Below, one piece after another: positions 1-9,364 of a stretch of 64,000 nt of DNA (the first letter of the stretch is position 1; every line of letters begins with the position of its first letter). A model generated the notes under the pieces. It was given only the letters and a program-made list of their open reading frames with translations. It ran no database searches and was not told the origin of the DNA. Position numbers and translations under genes: made by a program. The stretch covers positions 744,001 to 808,000 of the forward strand of contig JAUHWH010000001.1 of assembly GCA_030424715.1 (NCBI GenBank), read 5' to 3'. The DNA is from Bdellovibrionia bacterium (GTDB lineage Bacteria; Bdellovibrionota; Bdellovibrionia; Bdellovibrionales; JAGQZY01).

Positions 1-1
1 C

Positions 2-802
2 GCGATTTCTGGAGAACCTATGGACGAGAAGTTGTTTCATTCTCCTCTCCCTCGAACCTTTCAGTGGGCCGATGGGTCGGCTTTTCTTCACCACGTTAAG
101 TTGGTGCGGATGTCTCGTAACGCTGAGATGCCAGAGAGTCTTTACGAGGTGCCTCTGATGTACCAAGGCGGCGGCGATAATTTCTTGGGTCCAAAAGACG
201 ATATTCCACAAATCGATTTTTCCCACGGCACTGATTTTGAGGGAGAAGTGGGTGTTATTACCGATTTCGTGCCCATGGGGTGTTCGGCCGAAGATGCCTT
301 GGATAAAATTCTGTTTTGCCTCATCATCAACGATGTTTCCCTTCGGGGCCTGATCCCTGCGGAACTGAAAGCGGGCTTTGGCTTTTTTCATGGTAAGCCC
401 TCATCGGCCTTTGCTCCCTTTGCTCTCACTCTCGATGAGCTGGAGGGCGCCTGGAACAATGGGCGCATCGAACTCCCCCTCAACGTTGAGCTCAACGGCG
501 AGTATTTCGGGAACCCCAATGGAAAAGAAATGCACTTCCACTTTGGCCAACTGATTGCCCATGCGGCTCGCACTCGAAACTTAATGCCAGGAACCATCAT
601 CGGTAGCGGGACAGTTTCAAATGACAGCACCGAAGTGGGGTCCAGTTGTTTGCTCGAACGTCGAATGATTGAAAAAATCAATGACGGCGCCTTTAAGACA
701 CCATTTTTAAAGGTGGGTGATCGTGTCAAGATCACCATGAACGATCATGCGGGAAACAATCTGTTCGGCACTATTGAGCAGAAAGTGGTTCAGCACAGCT
801 GA
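2..802 (+). CDS. Fumarylacetoacetate hydrolase family protein (5' end cut by window edge)
   Basis: The frame is open to the left edge, and the first in-window Met (base 20) lies inside the conserved segment SPLPRTFQWADGSAFL, so the true start is outside the window. The visible 260 residues are the FAH catalytic fold. The pair E74/E76 (in DFEGEVG) and D105 (in NDVS) correspond to metal ligands of the family (numbered from the in-window Met). The family cleaves or hydrates acyl-pyruvate type substrates, with fumarylacetoacetate at the end of tyrosine breakdown the best known. The substrate cannot be told from this fragment. A role in Phe/Tyr catabolism would fit the aromatic amino acid hydroxylase at 34.3-36.0 kb, but that link is inference. 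Confidence 0.85.
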   Translation, partial: AISGEPMDEKLFHSPLPRTFQWADGSAFLHHVKLVRMSRNAEMPESLYEVPLMYQGGGDNFLGPKDDIPQIDFSHGTDFEGEVGVITDFVPMGCSAEDALDKILFCLIINDVSLRGLIPAELKAGFGFFHGKPSSAFAPFALTLDELEGAWNNGRIELPLNVELNGEYFGNPNGKEMHFHFGQLIAHAARTRNLMPGTIIGSGTVSNDSTEVGSSCLLERRMIEKINDGAFKTPFLKVGDRVKITMNDHAGNNLFGTIEQKVVQHS

Positions 803-823
803 TGCCGTGGTGTGCTGTGGGGG

Positions 824-845
824 CCAGCTCAATGGTCTGAGCTGG
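824..845. other. Perfect 8-bp stem hairpin between two genes
   Basis: CCAGCTCA (824-831), a 6-nt loop, then TGAGCTGG (838-845). It lies 22 bp after the FAH-family stop and about 40 bp before the next start. No T-run follows on either strand, so it is not a classical intrinsic terminator. It may be a mRNA 3'-end stabiliser or an operator. Confidence 0.45.
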
Positions 846-887
846 ACCTGGCATTGAGTTCTGGTAAGATCTCCTTGAGAGGTCCAA

Positions 888-2417
888 TTGCAAAAAGCAG
901 AGTTTCTTAAAACCTATAAAAAATATCAGCTGGGTAACCTACCCACCGAGCAGCAGCATCCGAAAACCCGTGGTTTGTCTGCATTGGCGCGAACTGATCT
1001 GTCAGCGGCCATCGCCACCCTAAAACAAGTGGATCTAGAGGCTCTTCATAAAGTTAAGGGAGCGACCGACCGAATCGAAGATCTCCGGGCTGCTGTGCAG
1101 CGAGTTCTGAACAGTGATGGTCGGATCTTTTTGTGTGGCTGTGGGGCGACGGGACGCCTGTCACTTTTGTCTGAGTTTCTTTATCGTGAAAAATACGCGA
1201 ATGACAAAGTGATTTCTTTTATGGCGGGTGGTGATGTCGCCCTTGTCCACTCTCTTGAGGGCTTCGAAGACTATCCAGATCTTGGTGAGCGCCACCTGAT
1301 GCAGATGGGTTTTACAGAGCACGACCTCCTGATTGCCTCCACTGAAGGGGGCGAGACGCCTTTTGTGATCGGTGCCACCGAGGCAGCAGCACGAATTTCA
1401 AAACATTCTCCCTTCTATTTGTACTGCAACCCCGATGTTGTTTTAATGGAGCAGGTCGAGCGCTCCAAACAAGTCTTGCAAAATTCGGCGATTGAAAAAA
1501 TAGAACTTTTCGTAGGGCCCATGGGATTATCAGGCAGCACACGCATGCAAGCCAGCACTGTTTTACAACTGGCTGTGGGAATGGCTTTGGTTGAAACCGA
1601 CCAGCCGGTGGCGACTTTGCTGCAAGAGTTCATCGATGAGGTCGAGCGGACAGACTTTTTGGCCTTAGCTCCCTTTATCAAAAAAGAAGTGGCGATCTAC
1701 GAAGCCGGCGAGCATGTGATGTATATGCCACGAGACTTTGCCATCACTGTGTTTACTGACACCACTGAGAGGTCTCCGACATTCAGTCTTCCCTCTTTTG
1801 AAAACAACCTATACACAGGAGCGAGGCCCTCTTTGTGTTATATCCTTATCCCATCGGCGAACGATGCTTCGGAAGCTTGGCGACAATTGTTGTTGCGTGA
1901 CCCTCATGCGTTGGAGTGGGGAGCTATCGACCCTCAGACCACAAGCCACTATCTTGATAGCTTTGATTTTAGCAAAAATTCGCTAGAGCTTAGAGAAGCG
2001 CGTCTCAATAATAAGCGACAGTACTTGTTTGAAATTCAGTTGCGGGGTGAGCAATTGGCGGTGTCCCTCGCAGGTATCGAGCACGAATGGAGCTTATCCA
2101 CCAAGCGTTCGCTCTTTCGGCACACCCTGCTAAAGTTGCTTCTCAATATTCACTCCACACTATTGATGGGGTTGATGGGGCGTTACGAGTCCAATATCAT
2201 GACCTGGGTGACCGCCACGAATGGTAAGCTGATTGATCGGGCCACTCGTTATGTGCAAATTCTTTTGCATGAGAGAAACATCCAGGTCGATTATTTGGAT
2301 ATTGTGGAGCGGGTTTATCAATTGAAAGAAAATCTGAGCAGCAGTGACTGTATTGTTATGAAGGTTTTAGAAAGTTTCGAAGATTCTCAGAAAGGTATGA
2401 AGGCTAATGAATATTGA
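888..2417 (+). CDS. Tandem-SIS sugar-phosphate protein, MurNAc-6-P etherase/GCKR-like
   Basis: Starts at TTG with a GAGAGG ribosome site 5 nt upstream; no nearby ATG fits. At 509 aa it is much longer than MurQ (about 300 aa) and closer to the two-SIS layout of glucokinase regulatory protein. The first SIS domain covers roughly residues 60-240: CGCGATGRLS (83-92), STEGGETPFVIGA (151-163) and the MurQ/GCKR signature GPMGLSGSTRMQA (210-222). The second half keeps the other signature, YESNIMTWVTATNGKL (about 418-433). MurQ enzymes remove lactate from N-acetylmuramic acid 6-phosphate during wall recycling, whereas GCKR-type proteins only bind sugar phosphates. Which applies here is open. It overlaps the next gene by 11 bp, so the two are probably cotranscribed. 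If it is an etherase, the lactate released could feed the neighbouring 2-hydroxyacid dehydrogenase (inference). Confidence 0.72.
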   Translation: MQKAEFLKTYKKYQLGNLPTEQQHPKTRGLSALARTDLSAAIATLKQVDLEALHKVKGATDRIEDLRAAVQRVLNSDGRIFLCGCGATGRLSLLSEFLYREKYANDKVISFMAGGDVALVHSLEGFEDYPDLGERHLMQMGFTEHDLLIASTEGGETPFVIGATEAAARISKHSPFYLYCNPDVVLMEQVERSKQVLQNSAIEKIELFVGPMGLSGSTRMQASTVLQLAVGMALVETDQPVATLLQEFIDEVERTDFLALAPFIKKEVAIYEAGEHVMYMPRDFAITVFTDTTERSPTFSLPSFENNLYTGARPSLCYILIPSANDASEAWRQLLLRDPHALEWGAIDPQTTSHYLDSFDFSKNSLELREARLNNKRQYLFEIQLRGEQLAVSLAGIEHEWSLSTKRSLFRHTLLKLLLNIHSTLLMGLMGRYESNIMTWVTATNGKLIDRATRYVQILLHERNIQVDYLDIVERVYQLKENLSSSDCIVMKVLESFEDSQKGMKANEY

Positions 2418-3783
2418 TCGTTTAAAAGAGTTTGTAAGTGTCTCAACGGATGCTCAAGATTTTCAGAAGTATGGCAAAGACTGGTCGATGAACTTCTCAG
2501 CCGACCCTTCGGCGATCGTGTTTCCTGAAAACCAAGCGGATGTGGTGAAGATTGTAGAGTGGGCCAACGAGACGAAAACGGCCCTGGTGCCCTCTGGTGG
2601 ACGCACCGGCTTAAGCTCTGCGGCGACGGCGTCGAACAAAGAAGTGGTGGTCTCTTTTGAAAAAATGAACAAAATCATCGCCTTTGATGAAACCGATCAG
2701 ATGGTGCGAGTGGAGCCCGGTGTGATCACCGAGGATTTACACAAGTTTGTCGAAGAAAAGGGGTACTTTTTTCCCATAGATTTGGCGGCAAAGGGTTCTT
2801 GTCATATCGGCGGCAACGTGGCAACCAACGCCGGTGGCTTACGCGTGTTGCGATACGGAATGATGCGAAACTGGGTCTCGGGCCTCACTGTGGTTACTGG
2901 TGCGGGGCAGGTCCTCCATCTCAATAAGAGTTTGGTAAAAAATGCCACGGGTTTTGATTTAAAAAACTTGTTCGTTGGCAGCGAGGGCACGCTGGGCTTT
3001 ATCACAGAGGTGGAATTGAAAGTGGCTCGTCCTCCAGAAGAGACCACGGTACTTGTTTTGGGATTAGAGAAAATGGGCCACGTCATCGATGTGTATCGAC
3101 ACTTCAAAAACAATACTGAGCTCTCGGCTTGCGAGGTGTTCTCTGAGTTTGCTTTGCAAAAAGTGACGGAGATGCACGACCTGCAGCGCCCTTTTGAGTC
3201 CGAGGCGCCGTTTTACTTGCTCCTAGAGGTTGAGCATCCGACCGGTGACTACTCTGAAGTTTTGGCTCCTCTTTTTGAACACTGTTTCGAGAAGGGCTGG
3301 ATCCACGATGGCGTGATCTCACAATCGCCACAGCAGGCCCAGAATCTGTGGAACTTGCGTGAGTTCGTCAGTGAGTCTTTGAGCCCCATGAGTCCCTACC
3401 GCAACGATGTCTCTGTGAGAACACCGAATATCCCGGCCTTTACCGAAGAGATTGAGCAGGCTTATCGTAAGGAGTATCCCGATTTTGGCGTCGCCTGGTT
3501 TGGGCACATTGGGGACGGCAATCTGCATATTGATATTTTAAAACCAGAGGGCATGGATAAAGCGGAATTCATCAAAAAGTGCAAAGCCAGTGATCAAACC
3601 TTGTTTTCGGTAGTGGCAAAATACGACGGCTCAATCAGTGCCGAGCATGGCGTTGGTTTGTTGAAGAAAGACTATCTACATTACTCGCGTAGCGCCGCTG
3701 AAATTGAAATCATGAAGGGGATCAAAAAAGTCTTTGATCCCAAGGGCATTCTCAATCCAGGAAAGATTTTCAGCGCTCCCTGA
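2407..3783 (+). CDS. FAD-binding 2-hydroxyacid dehydrogenase (D-lactate/D-2-hydroxyglutarate type)
   Basis: 458 aa, the usual length for the GlcD/D-2-hydroxyglutarate dehydrogenase family (PCMH-type FAD domain plus FAD-oxidase C domain). The FAD-binding segment has PSGGRTGLS near residue 61, GGNVATNAGG near 136 and NLFVGSEGTLGF near 190. The C-terminal half has FGHIGDGNLH, SAEHGVGLLKK and the family ending DPKGILNPGKIF. It oxidises a D-2-hydroxy acid to a 2-oxo acid, passing electrons to quinone or an electron-transfer protein. No signal peptide or iron-sulfur cysteines are visible, so it is probably cytoplasmic or peripheral. Its ATG lies inside the last 11 bp of the SIS gene. The exact substrate (lactate, glycolate or 2-hydroxyglutarate) is not decided by sequence. 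Confidence 0.86.
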   Translation: MNIDRLKEFVSVSTDAQDFQKYGKDWSMNFSADPSAIVFPENQADVVKIVEWANETKTALVPSGGRTGLSSAATASNKEVVVSFEKMNKIIAFDETDQMVRVEPGVITEDLHKFVEEKGYFFPIDLAAKGSCHIGGNVATNAGGLRVLRYGMMRNWVSGLTVVTGAGQVLHLNKSLVKNATGFDLKNLFVGSEGTLGFITEVELKVARPPEETTVLVLGLEKMGHVIDVYRHFKNNTELSACEVFSEFALQKVTEMHDLQRPFESEAPFYLLLEVEHPTGDYSEVLAPLFEHCFEKGWIHDGVISQSPQQAQNLWNLREFVSESLSPMSPYRNDVSVRTPNIPAFTEEIEQAYRKEYPDFGVAWFGHIGDGNLHIDILKPEGMDKAEFIKKCKASDQTLFSVVAKYDGSISAEHGVGLLKKDYLHYSRSAAEIEIMKGIKKVFDPKGILNPGKIFSAP

Positions 3784-3806
3784 GAGCTCGTCTCCAAAGC
3801 TTTTTT

Positions 3807-5381
3807 CTAAGGATCCACTCGATAGTGAATATGAGGCTCTTGGTCTTTGTGTTCATCGAGTTCGATCAGCTTCACGGTTAAGTTTCGAGGGCCTGCCGAG
3901 ATAACAAAGTCTTCTATGATATCGAGAACATCCTGATGAATGTAATAGGTGTTCGAAGCATCAATGGTCACATGGCGATCATCGGGGATTTTCGAGAGCA
4001 CTCGTAAAAGAGCGGCCTTTTTGAAAAAGGTGACATCCTCTGAGAGCTCAATAACGATATGACCATCTTTCTTAATTTCATCGTCGACGACAATTGGAAT
4101 TTGAAAGTTCTGGTACAAGATCACAAAAATAGAAACAGCGAGCCCAATTCCGATTCCAGTTAATAGATCAGTAAAAACAATACCGAGGACGGTTGCAATA
4201 AAGGGGAAGAATTGCTTGAAACCCTGTTGATATTTTTTAACAAACAATGAAGGTTTCGCCAGCTTGTAACCCACAACCAATAGAATTGCGGCAAGGGTGG
4301 CCAGAGGAATCATGCTCAAAAGGCCTGGAATAGCCACGACGGCGATAAGAATAATAAAACCATGCAATATAGCAGACAGCTTTGTTTGGCCACCGGCTTG
4401 GGCGTTGACCGAGCTTCGAACGATCACCTGAGTGATGGGCAGCCCACCAATGAGACCAGAGATAATGTTCCCGACCCCCTGAGCTTTTAGCTCACGGTTG
4501 GTTGGGGTGACTCGACGATGGGGGTCTTGTTTGTCACTGGCCTCGACACACAAGAGTGTTTCCAGCGAACCAACAATGGCAATAACAATCCCAATTCCAT
4601 AAACTTTCGGATTGAAGATGTGGGAGAAGTCCGGGAGTCGAAAATTATCTAAAAACGAATCGAGGCTATCGCTGATCGGAATATTCACCAGCTGGCCGGC
4701 CGCCAGTTGCAGTGACTCTATATTAACAAATAAGCGATTCAGACTAATTCCGACCACGACGGCAACCAGTGGTCCTTGCACGAGACTAAAAATACTAAAT
4801 TGCTTTATCCAATTTGTTTCCCACAGTACCAGAATGGATAGAGAGATGAGAGCGATAAGCATTGGTCCATAACTGACATGTTCTAAAATATGGAAGATCT
4901 CAGAAAAAGTATTTTCATTGTCACTCTGAATAAAATTCAGATCACCTTCAGGAACGACATCATAACCAAAAGCATGGGGTATTTGCTTTAAAAAAATAAT
5001 GATTCCGATCCCGGCAAGCATGCCATTAATGACGGCTGACGGGAAGTAGTAGGCTATAATACCCGTTTTTAGAAAACCCATGATGATTTGAACGATACCG
5101 GAGATAACCACCGCTAAAAGGAAGATCTCGAAACTTCCGAGATCTTGAATAGCACCAAGAACGATAACGGCCAGACCCGCAGCGGGTCCGCTGACTCCGA
5201 GGGCTGAGCCACTGAGAGAACCAACGACAATACCACCAATAATTCCAGCAATAAGACCAGAAAACAGGGGCGCGCCCGATGCCAAGGCAATACCCAAACA
5301 AAGGGGCATGGCGACTAAGAAAACAATGAGACTGGCTGGCAAATCACTCTTGAGGGTTTGAAGACTCATTTTCTTTTTCAC
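3807..5381 (-). CDS. SulP-family anion transporter with STAS domain
   Basis: About 524 aa with ten or more hydrophobic segments. The N-terminal SulP signature region (DLPASLIVFLVAMPLCLGIALA, near residues 12-33) and the GVSGPAAGLAV motif are present, and a C-terminal STAS-like domain covers roughly residues 420-510. The GTG at 5381 is chosen because a GGGGAG site precedes it by 8 nt and it overlaps the carbonic anhydrase stop as GTGA, the usual sign of translational coupling. A GTG nine bases upstream is possible but sits on the ribosome site. SulP proteins carry sulfate, bicarbonate or other anions. Coupling to a carbonic anhydrase argues for bicarbonate exchange or uptake (inference from context). 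Confidence 0.88.
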   Translation of the reverse strand: MKKKMSLQTLKSDLPASLIVFLVAMPLCLGIALASGAPLFSGLIAGIIGGIVVGSLSGSALGVSGPAAGLAVIVLGAIQDLGSFEIFLLAVVISGIVQIIMGFLKTGIIAYYFPSAVINGMLAGIGIIIFLKQIPHAFGYDVVPEGDLNFIQSDNENTFSEIFHILEHVSYGPMLIALISLSILVLWETNWIKQFSIFSLVQGPLVAVVVGISLNRLFVNIESLQLAAGQLVNIPISDSLDSFLDNFRLPDFSHIFNPKVYGIGIVIAIVGSLETLLCVEASDKQDPHRRVTPTNRELKAQGVGNIISGLIGGLPITQVIVRSSVNAQAGGQTKLSAILHGFIILIAVVAIPGLLSMIPLATLAAILLVVGYKLAKPSLFVKKYQQGFKQFFPFIATVLGIVFTDLLTGIGIGLAVSIFVILYQNFQIPIVVDDEIKKDGHIVIELSEDVTFFKKAALLRVLSKIPDDRHVTIDASNTYYIHQDVLDIIEDFVISAGPRNLTVKLIELDEHKDQEPHIHYRVDP

Positions 5382-5974
5382 TGCGAGCACTCCCCAGTTT
5401 CGTTGAGTTGTGTATTAAAGGTCACTTCTGCCGTGGTGAAATCATAAACCATCCCAAAAACCTTGAGACTTCCATTTTGCAGTCCCTCTCTGACAAAAGG
5501 ATATGTGAACAACGCCTTCAGTTGAGTTGTGACATTCCAAGAAATGAGCTCTTCAAGTGACTGTCCTTCAACTTCAGCGGCGTGGGTCTGTCGATAATTC
5601 TCTAAGGCCTTGTGCACCAAAGGAAGAGACTTAATGTGTTCAAGGTCTTTTAATCCGCCCATAGCTCCGCAGGAAGCATGGCCGCAAACCACAATTTCAG
5701 GTATTCCAAGGACCGAAATGCCATATTCTAAAGTCAGAGCTTCGTTGGAAGGGTGGGCCGGGTCATAAGGAGGGATGAGATTGCCGGCATTTCGAATGAT
5801 AAAAAGCTCTCCCCCTTGAGTTTGGGAAAACTCTTGCGGACAAATACGAGAGTCCGAGCAGGTGACCAGCAGCGTATGGGGTTCTTGCCCCGATTTTAGA
5901 GACTGATAGTGGCTCTCGTGATTTTGAAAGACATTTTCTTTATAGCTTTGAATTTTTTTTAAAAGTAAAGACAT
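5378..5974 (-). CDS. Beta-class carbonic anhydrase
   Basis: 198 aa from the ATG at 5974, which has GAGGA 8 nt upstream; the longer reading frame to 6064 adds a non-homologous tail. Zinc and active-site residues of the beta class are all visible: C39, D41 and R43 in CSDSR, then H99 and C102 in GHASCG. It interconverts CO2 and bicarbonate in the cytoplasm. It is the first gene of a two-gene unit with the SulP transporter (GTGA overlap), suggesting that bicarbonate made or consumed here is the transported ion. The C-terminal region (FGMVYDFTTAEV) is typical of bacterial members. Confidence 0.93.
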   Translation of the reverse strand: MSLLLKKIQSYKENVFQNHESHYQSLKSGQEPHTLLVTCSDSRICPQEFSQTQGGELFIIRNAGNLIPPYDPAHPSNEALTLEYGISVLGIPEIVVCGHASCGAMGGLKDLEHIKSLPLVHKALENYRQTHAAEVEGQSLEELISWNVTTQLKALFTYPFVREGLQNGSLKVFGMVYDFTTAEVTFNTQLNETGECSQ

Positions 5975-6194
5975 AGTATGATCCTCGGTAAATCGTGTTT
6001 GCACAGAGAGGCAGGCGGACGCTTGTAAGTCGCGGTCATTGGCTGCTAGGCGACGGTGTTTCAATTCTGCAATTCCACTGGATTATGCCCAAGGAGCCAT
6101 CAAAACGCAACTTCGAAGATGGCCTGCAATGGTTTGAATTCTATAGCCTTTTGAGATTAAACTTCGGGCTTACACACAAATTCCAGGAGTTTCA

Positions 6195-8360
6195 GTGGGG
6201 TTCGGTTCAATAAAAGAGGGGTGTCTCGCCATTTTGGCGATTGCAGGATGTGCCCTATTTGTTTCTTCAGAGATCATTTTCGGAGACCAAGTCATCACTT
6301 GGGATTTGTATGACTACTCCTTGCCCTATATTCTTTATCTAAAAGACGCTCTTTTCTCGGGGACTTTCCCTCTCTGGAACCCCTTTATACTGGCTGGCGA
6401 AGCTCTGTTCTCTCAGCCAGCGGCTTTTGTGTATAATCCCTTTTACTTTATCGTCATTGGACTCTCTAGCTTTTGGAGCACCTATTATTCTCTGCAACTG
6501 ACAATGGTTCTTCTTTCAATCCTTGGGGGTGCCGGGGTTTACGGTTTTCTGATTCGTTGGCCTCTGAGTCGATCCGTTGCAACATTCGGAGGGGCGGTCT
6601 ATGCGTGCACGGCTTTTGGCCCGATATTAGGGCAGCCTCCCTTAGTGGTCTCCATCGCTCTTTTCCCATGGGTTTTGGTTCTCAGTCGACGACTCATCGA
6701 AGAGGGCCGGCGCTGGCAACCTCTTTCGGTGTTCGCCGGATCTTTGTTTCTGGGCTTTCTATTGCTGTCTTCTTATTTCGCAACGTCACTCTATATTTTG
6801 TTGTTCGTTTTCCTCTACGTTCTTTTTGAAATATTCGTGCAACGAAAATCGTTCGACAACTCTGATCGAAGAGTGGTGCTATTAAAATTTGTTACCGTGG
6901 GTGCATTCGGTCTTCTTTTGGCTGCCGTTTACCTCATGCCAGCAATATACAACCGGATCTTTTTTTATGCTGATTTGGCGGGTGACTTTATTTCGCCGGA
7001 GCCTCGAATGCGTGGGTTGTTGGTGACCCGTGACCAGATTGTCGACATCATCAGTAGCCCCAGAGTGCTGGCCTCAGTCTTGTTTGATCTCAAGGTTCTC
7101 GCCCCCGACCGAGCGACGTGGACGATTGGTATAGGGCAGTTCTTCGCCTTTTTAGGACTGTGGGGGCTGGCGTACTATAAGCAGAAACCTCGTCTTCGTT
7201 TTTTTAGTATCGCGACCCTGGTTTTGATTTTCTATGTTTTGGGGCCGGGAAGTTTGGTTTTTGAATTCGTTTACTATGTTGTACCAATCCTTAAGAATAT
7301 TCGTTATCCAGTCTTTGCCTTCTTTTTGCTGCAGTTTTGTTTAATTGTTCTGGGTGCTGTGGTTCTAGACTCGCTTCTCTCGAAGGATAGCCAAGTTGCA
7401 ATCTCTTTTCGAAAGAGCCGGATGGTTTTTGCAGTGCTGTTCGTTTTGTCTTTGTTACTTTCTGTTTTGAAAAGTTCTGAATTCGTGACCGTCTCTATTG
7501 TGCTAGGTTTGCTGACGGCAATTTCCTGGAACCAAGGTAAAATCTTTTATCGGTTCGACTGGGCTAGAAACGCCTTTGTCTTTCTTCTTTTTTGTGAGCT
7601 ATTGTTTTTTGTACACTCCACTGGAATATATCGAGGTCGAGCCCTTAACATTATTGAGAGCGCCAGTATCAAGCCAAACAATTTTTCGCTGGAGAATCGG
7701 GTTCAAGAGGTGCATCAAGTCGGGGGCGATCGTCTCTTTGATGAAAGAAACCTCTATGACTTTTCTAGCAAGGCGTGGATTACCGAGAAAAAGCCATTCA
7801 ACCATGGTTACTCCACGTCGGATTCTCCGCTGTATTGGTATCTCAAATCTCACAATTTCTTACGGCGTATTTTTCATTCACCGACAAAGGTTTTAAAAAC
7901 TTCGCTGCCGGAGCGGACTGAGTTTACATCGGACGCCGCATACCTTGAGGCCCTCGCCACAGCGATCCCCCGACGGGTGTCGGATGGTGTGTTTGTCTCA
8001 GACACCGATGGGGGGCCGGTCGCCACGACGGGCAGCCCCCTTGAAGAATGCGATATTTCTGATATTCGAATCAGCCCCAATAGCTTTCAGGTCACCGCGA
8101 CTTCTAAAGGGGGGTGCCTGTTGTTCTTGAGTAACAAGTTCTTTCCGGGGTGGAAGGTGGCCGTTGATGGGGCTGAGGCACAGCTCCTTAACATCAATCG
8201 GTTGTTTATGGGTTCGTTCGTACCGGGAGGGGAGCGTGAGGTGCGCTTTTACTTCTCTCCCCCCATATTTTGGTACGGACTTACTATTTCAGTGTCAGCA
8301 CTTCTACTTCTTATCGGCATCACTCTGCGGGGTTGTGTCCTTGCTCGGCGCGTAGCGTAA
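6195..8360 (+). CDS. YfhO-like multispan membrane protein (GT-C type)
   Basis: 721 aa starting at GTG with AGGAG 6 nt upstream. Around twelve hydrophobic spans fill residues 10-480 and one closes the protein (about 690-712), with a soluble segment between. The first loop has WDLYDYSLPYI and FPLWNPFILAGE, and the tail has NKFFPGWKVAVDG. Both are typical of YfhO/GT-C-like proteins that transfer sugars from polyprenyl-phosphate donors outside the membrane. The next gene encodes a GtrB/DPM1-like synthase that would make such a donor, so the two probably form a surface-glycan decoration module. Acceptor unknown. Confidence 0.72.
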   Translation: MGFGSIKEGCLAILAIAGCALFVSSEIIFGDQVITWDLYDYSLPYILYLKDALFSGTFPLWNPFILAGEALFSQPAAFVYNPFYFIVIGLSSFWSTYYSLQLTMVLLSILGGAGVYGFLIRWPLSRSVATFGGAVYACTAFGPILGQPPLVVSIALFPWVLVLSRRLIEEGRRWQPLSVFAGSLFLGFLLLSSYFATSLYILLFVFLYVLFEIFVQRKSFDNSDRRVVLLKFVTVGAFGLLLAAVYLMPAIYNRIFFYADLAGDFISPEPRMRGLLVTRDQIVDIISSPRVLASVLFDLKVLAPDRATWTIGIGQFFAFLGLWGLAYYKQKPRLRFFSIATLVLIFYVLGPGSLVFEFVYYVVPILKNIRYPVFAFFLLQFCLIVLGAVVLDSLLSKDSQVAISFRKSRMVFAVLFVLSLLLSVLKSSEFVTVSIVLGLLTAISWNQGKIFYRFDWARNAFVFLLFCELLFFVHSTGIYRGRALNIIESASIKPNNFSLENRVQEVHQVGGDRLFDERNLYDFSSKAWITEKKPFNHGYSTSDSPLYWYLKSHNFLRRIFHSPTKVLKTSLPERTEFTSDAAYLEALATAIPRRVSDGVFVSDTDGGPVATTGSPLEECDISDIRISPNSFQVTATSKGGCLLFLSNKFFPGWKVAVDGAEAQLLNINRLFMGSFVPGGEREVRFYFSPPIFWYGLTISVSALLLLIGITLRGCVLARRVA

Positions 8361-8434
8361 TTTATGTGCAGGGGGTCCTTTGTCCTCACCAAAGATGGTG
8401 GTAGAAAATGTCCTTCGACTAAAGAGAGGCTCAG

Positions 8435-9364
8435 TTGAAACTCAGTATCGTGACTCCTTGTTTCAACGAGGAGCAAAATGTAGAAGCTCTGTACCAGCAG
8501 GTCAAAAAGGTGGTGGCGACGGTCGAAGGTTGCACCTACGAGCACATTTTTATCGACAACGCCTCGGAGGATAAAACGGTGCCTCTTCTTAAGGAGATGG
8601 CACAGCAAGATCCGAACGTAAAAGTCATTGTCAACAGTCGCAATTTTGGTCACATCCGATCGCCCTTTCACGGCCTTTTACAAGCCTCAGGTGACGCCGT
8701 CATGTTGCTGGTGGCGGACTTCCAAGACCCTCCTGAATTGATCCCTCAATTCATAGAGCAGTGGCGCGCTGGTAATGAAATTGTGATTGGCGTAAAAAAA
8801 ACCAGTGCTGAGTCCAGACTGATGTTCTTTATCCGGTCATCCTACTATCGGTTGATCAATCGGCTCTCTGAAACTCAGGTGGCCAAAAACTTCACCGGGT
8901 TTGGACTCTACGATAAAAAAATCATTAATATTTTAAAAGAAATCCCAGACCCCTATCCTTATTTTCGAGGTCTTCTTTTTGAGTTAGGGTTTGATGTTGC
9001 CAAAATTTATTACGATCAACCGGTCCGCAAGCGCGGGATAACCAAAAATAACTTTTACACTCTGTACGACATCGCCATGCTGGGGATCGTGAGTCACTCC
9101 AAGGTGCCGCTCAGAATCGCAACCATGCTTGGTTTTTTCTCATCAGGACTGACCTTTCTAATTGGCTTTGGTTATTTGATTGCGAAGCTGATTTTTTGGG
9201 ACTCCTTTGCCCTCGGTACAGCACCCATTATCCTGGGGATCTTTTTCTTCGCGTCTGTACAATTGTTTTTTATCGGAATCCTCGGCGAGTACCTTGGTTT
9301 CATTTACACCAAAGTCAGCGCAAAGCCGTTAGTTATCGAACGCGAACGGGTGAACTTTCCATAA
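8435..9364 (+). CDS. GtrB/DPM1-like polyprenyl-phosphate glycosyltransferase (GT2)
   Basis: 309 aa from TTG at 8435, with AGAGAGG about 6 nt upstream. An N-terminal GT2 domain has IVTPCFNEEQNV (5-16), the nucleotide-sugar region IDNASEDKT (40-48) and the metal-binding segment DFQDPPE (95-101). Two C-terminal transmembrane helices (about 228-255 and 263-290) are characteristic of GtrB/ArnC/DPM synthases, which attach a sugar to undecaprenyl phosphate on the inner face of the membrane. It follows the YfhO-like gene by 74 bp on the same strand and probably supplies its lipid-linked donor. Confidence 0.86.
   Translation: MKLSIVTPCFNEEQNVEALYQQVKKVVATVEGCTYEHIFIDNASEDKTVPLLKEMAQQDPNVKVIVNSRNFGHIRSPFHGLLQASGDAVMLLVADFQDPPELIPQFIEQWRAGNEIVIGVKKTSAESRLMFFIRSSYYRLINRLSETQVAKNFTGFGLYDKKIINILKEIPDPYPYFRGLLFELGFDVAKIYYDQPVRKRGITKNNFYTLYDIAMLGIVSHSKVPLRIATMLGFFSSGLTFLIGFGYLIAKLIFWDSFALGTAPIILGIFFFASVQLFFIGILGEYLGFIYTKVSAKPLVIERERVNFP

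Noticed and set aside
5995-6213. 72-aa frame upstream of the YfhO-like gene
   Set aside because: No motif, and part of the divergent promoter region between carbonic anhydrase and the YfhO-like gene.
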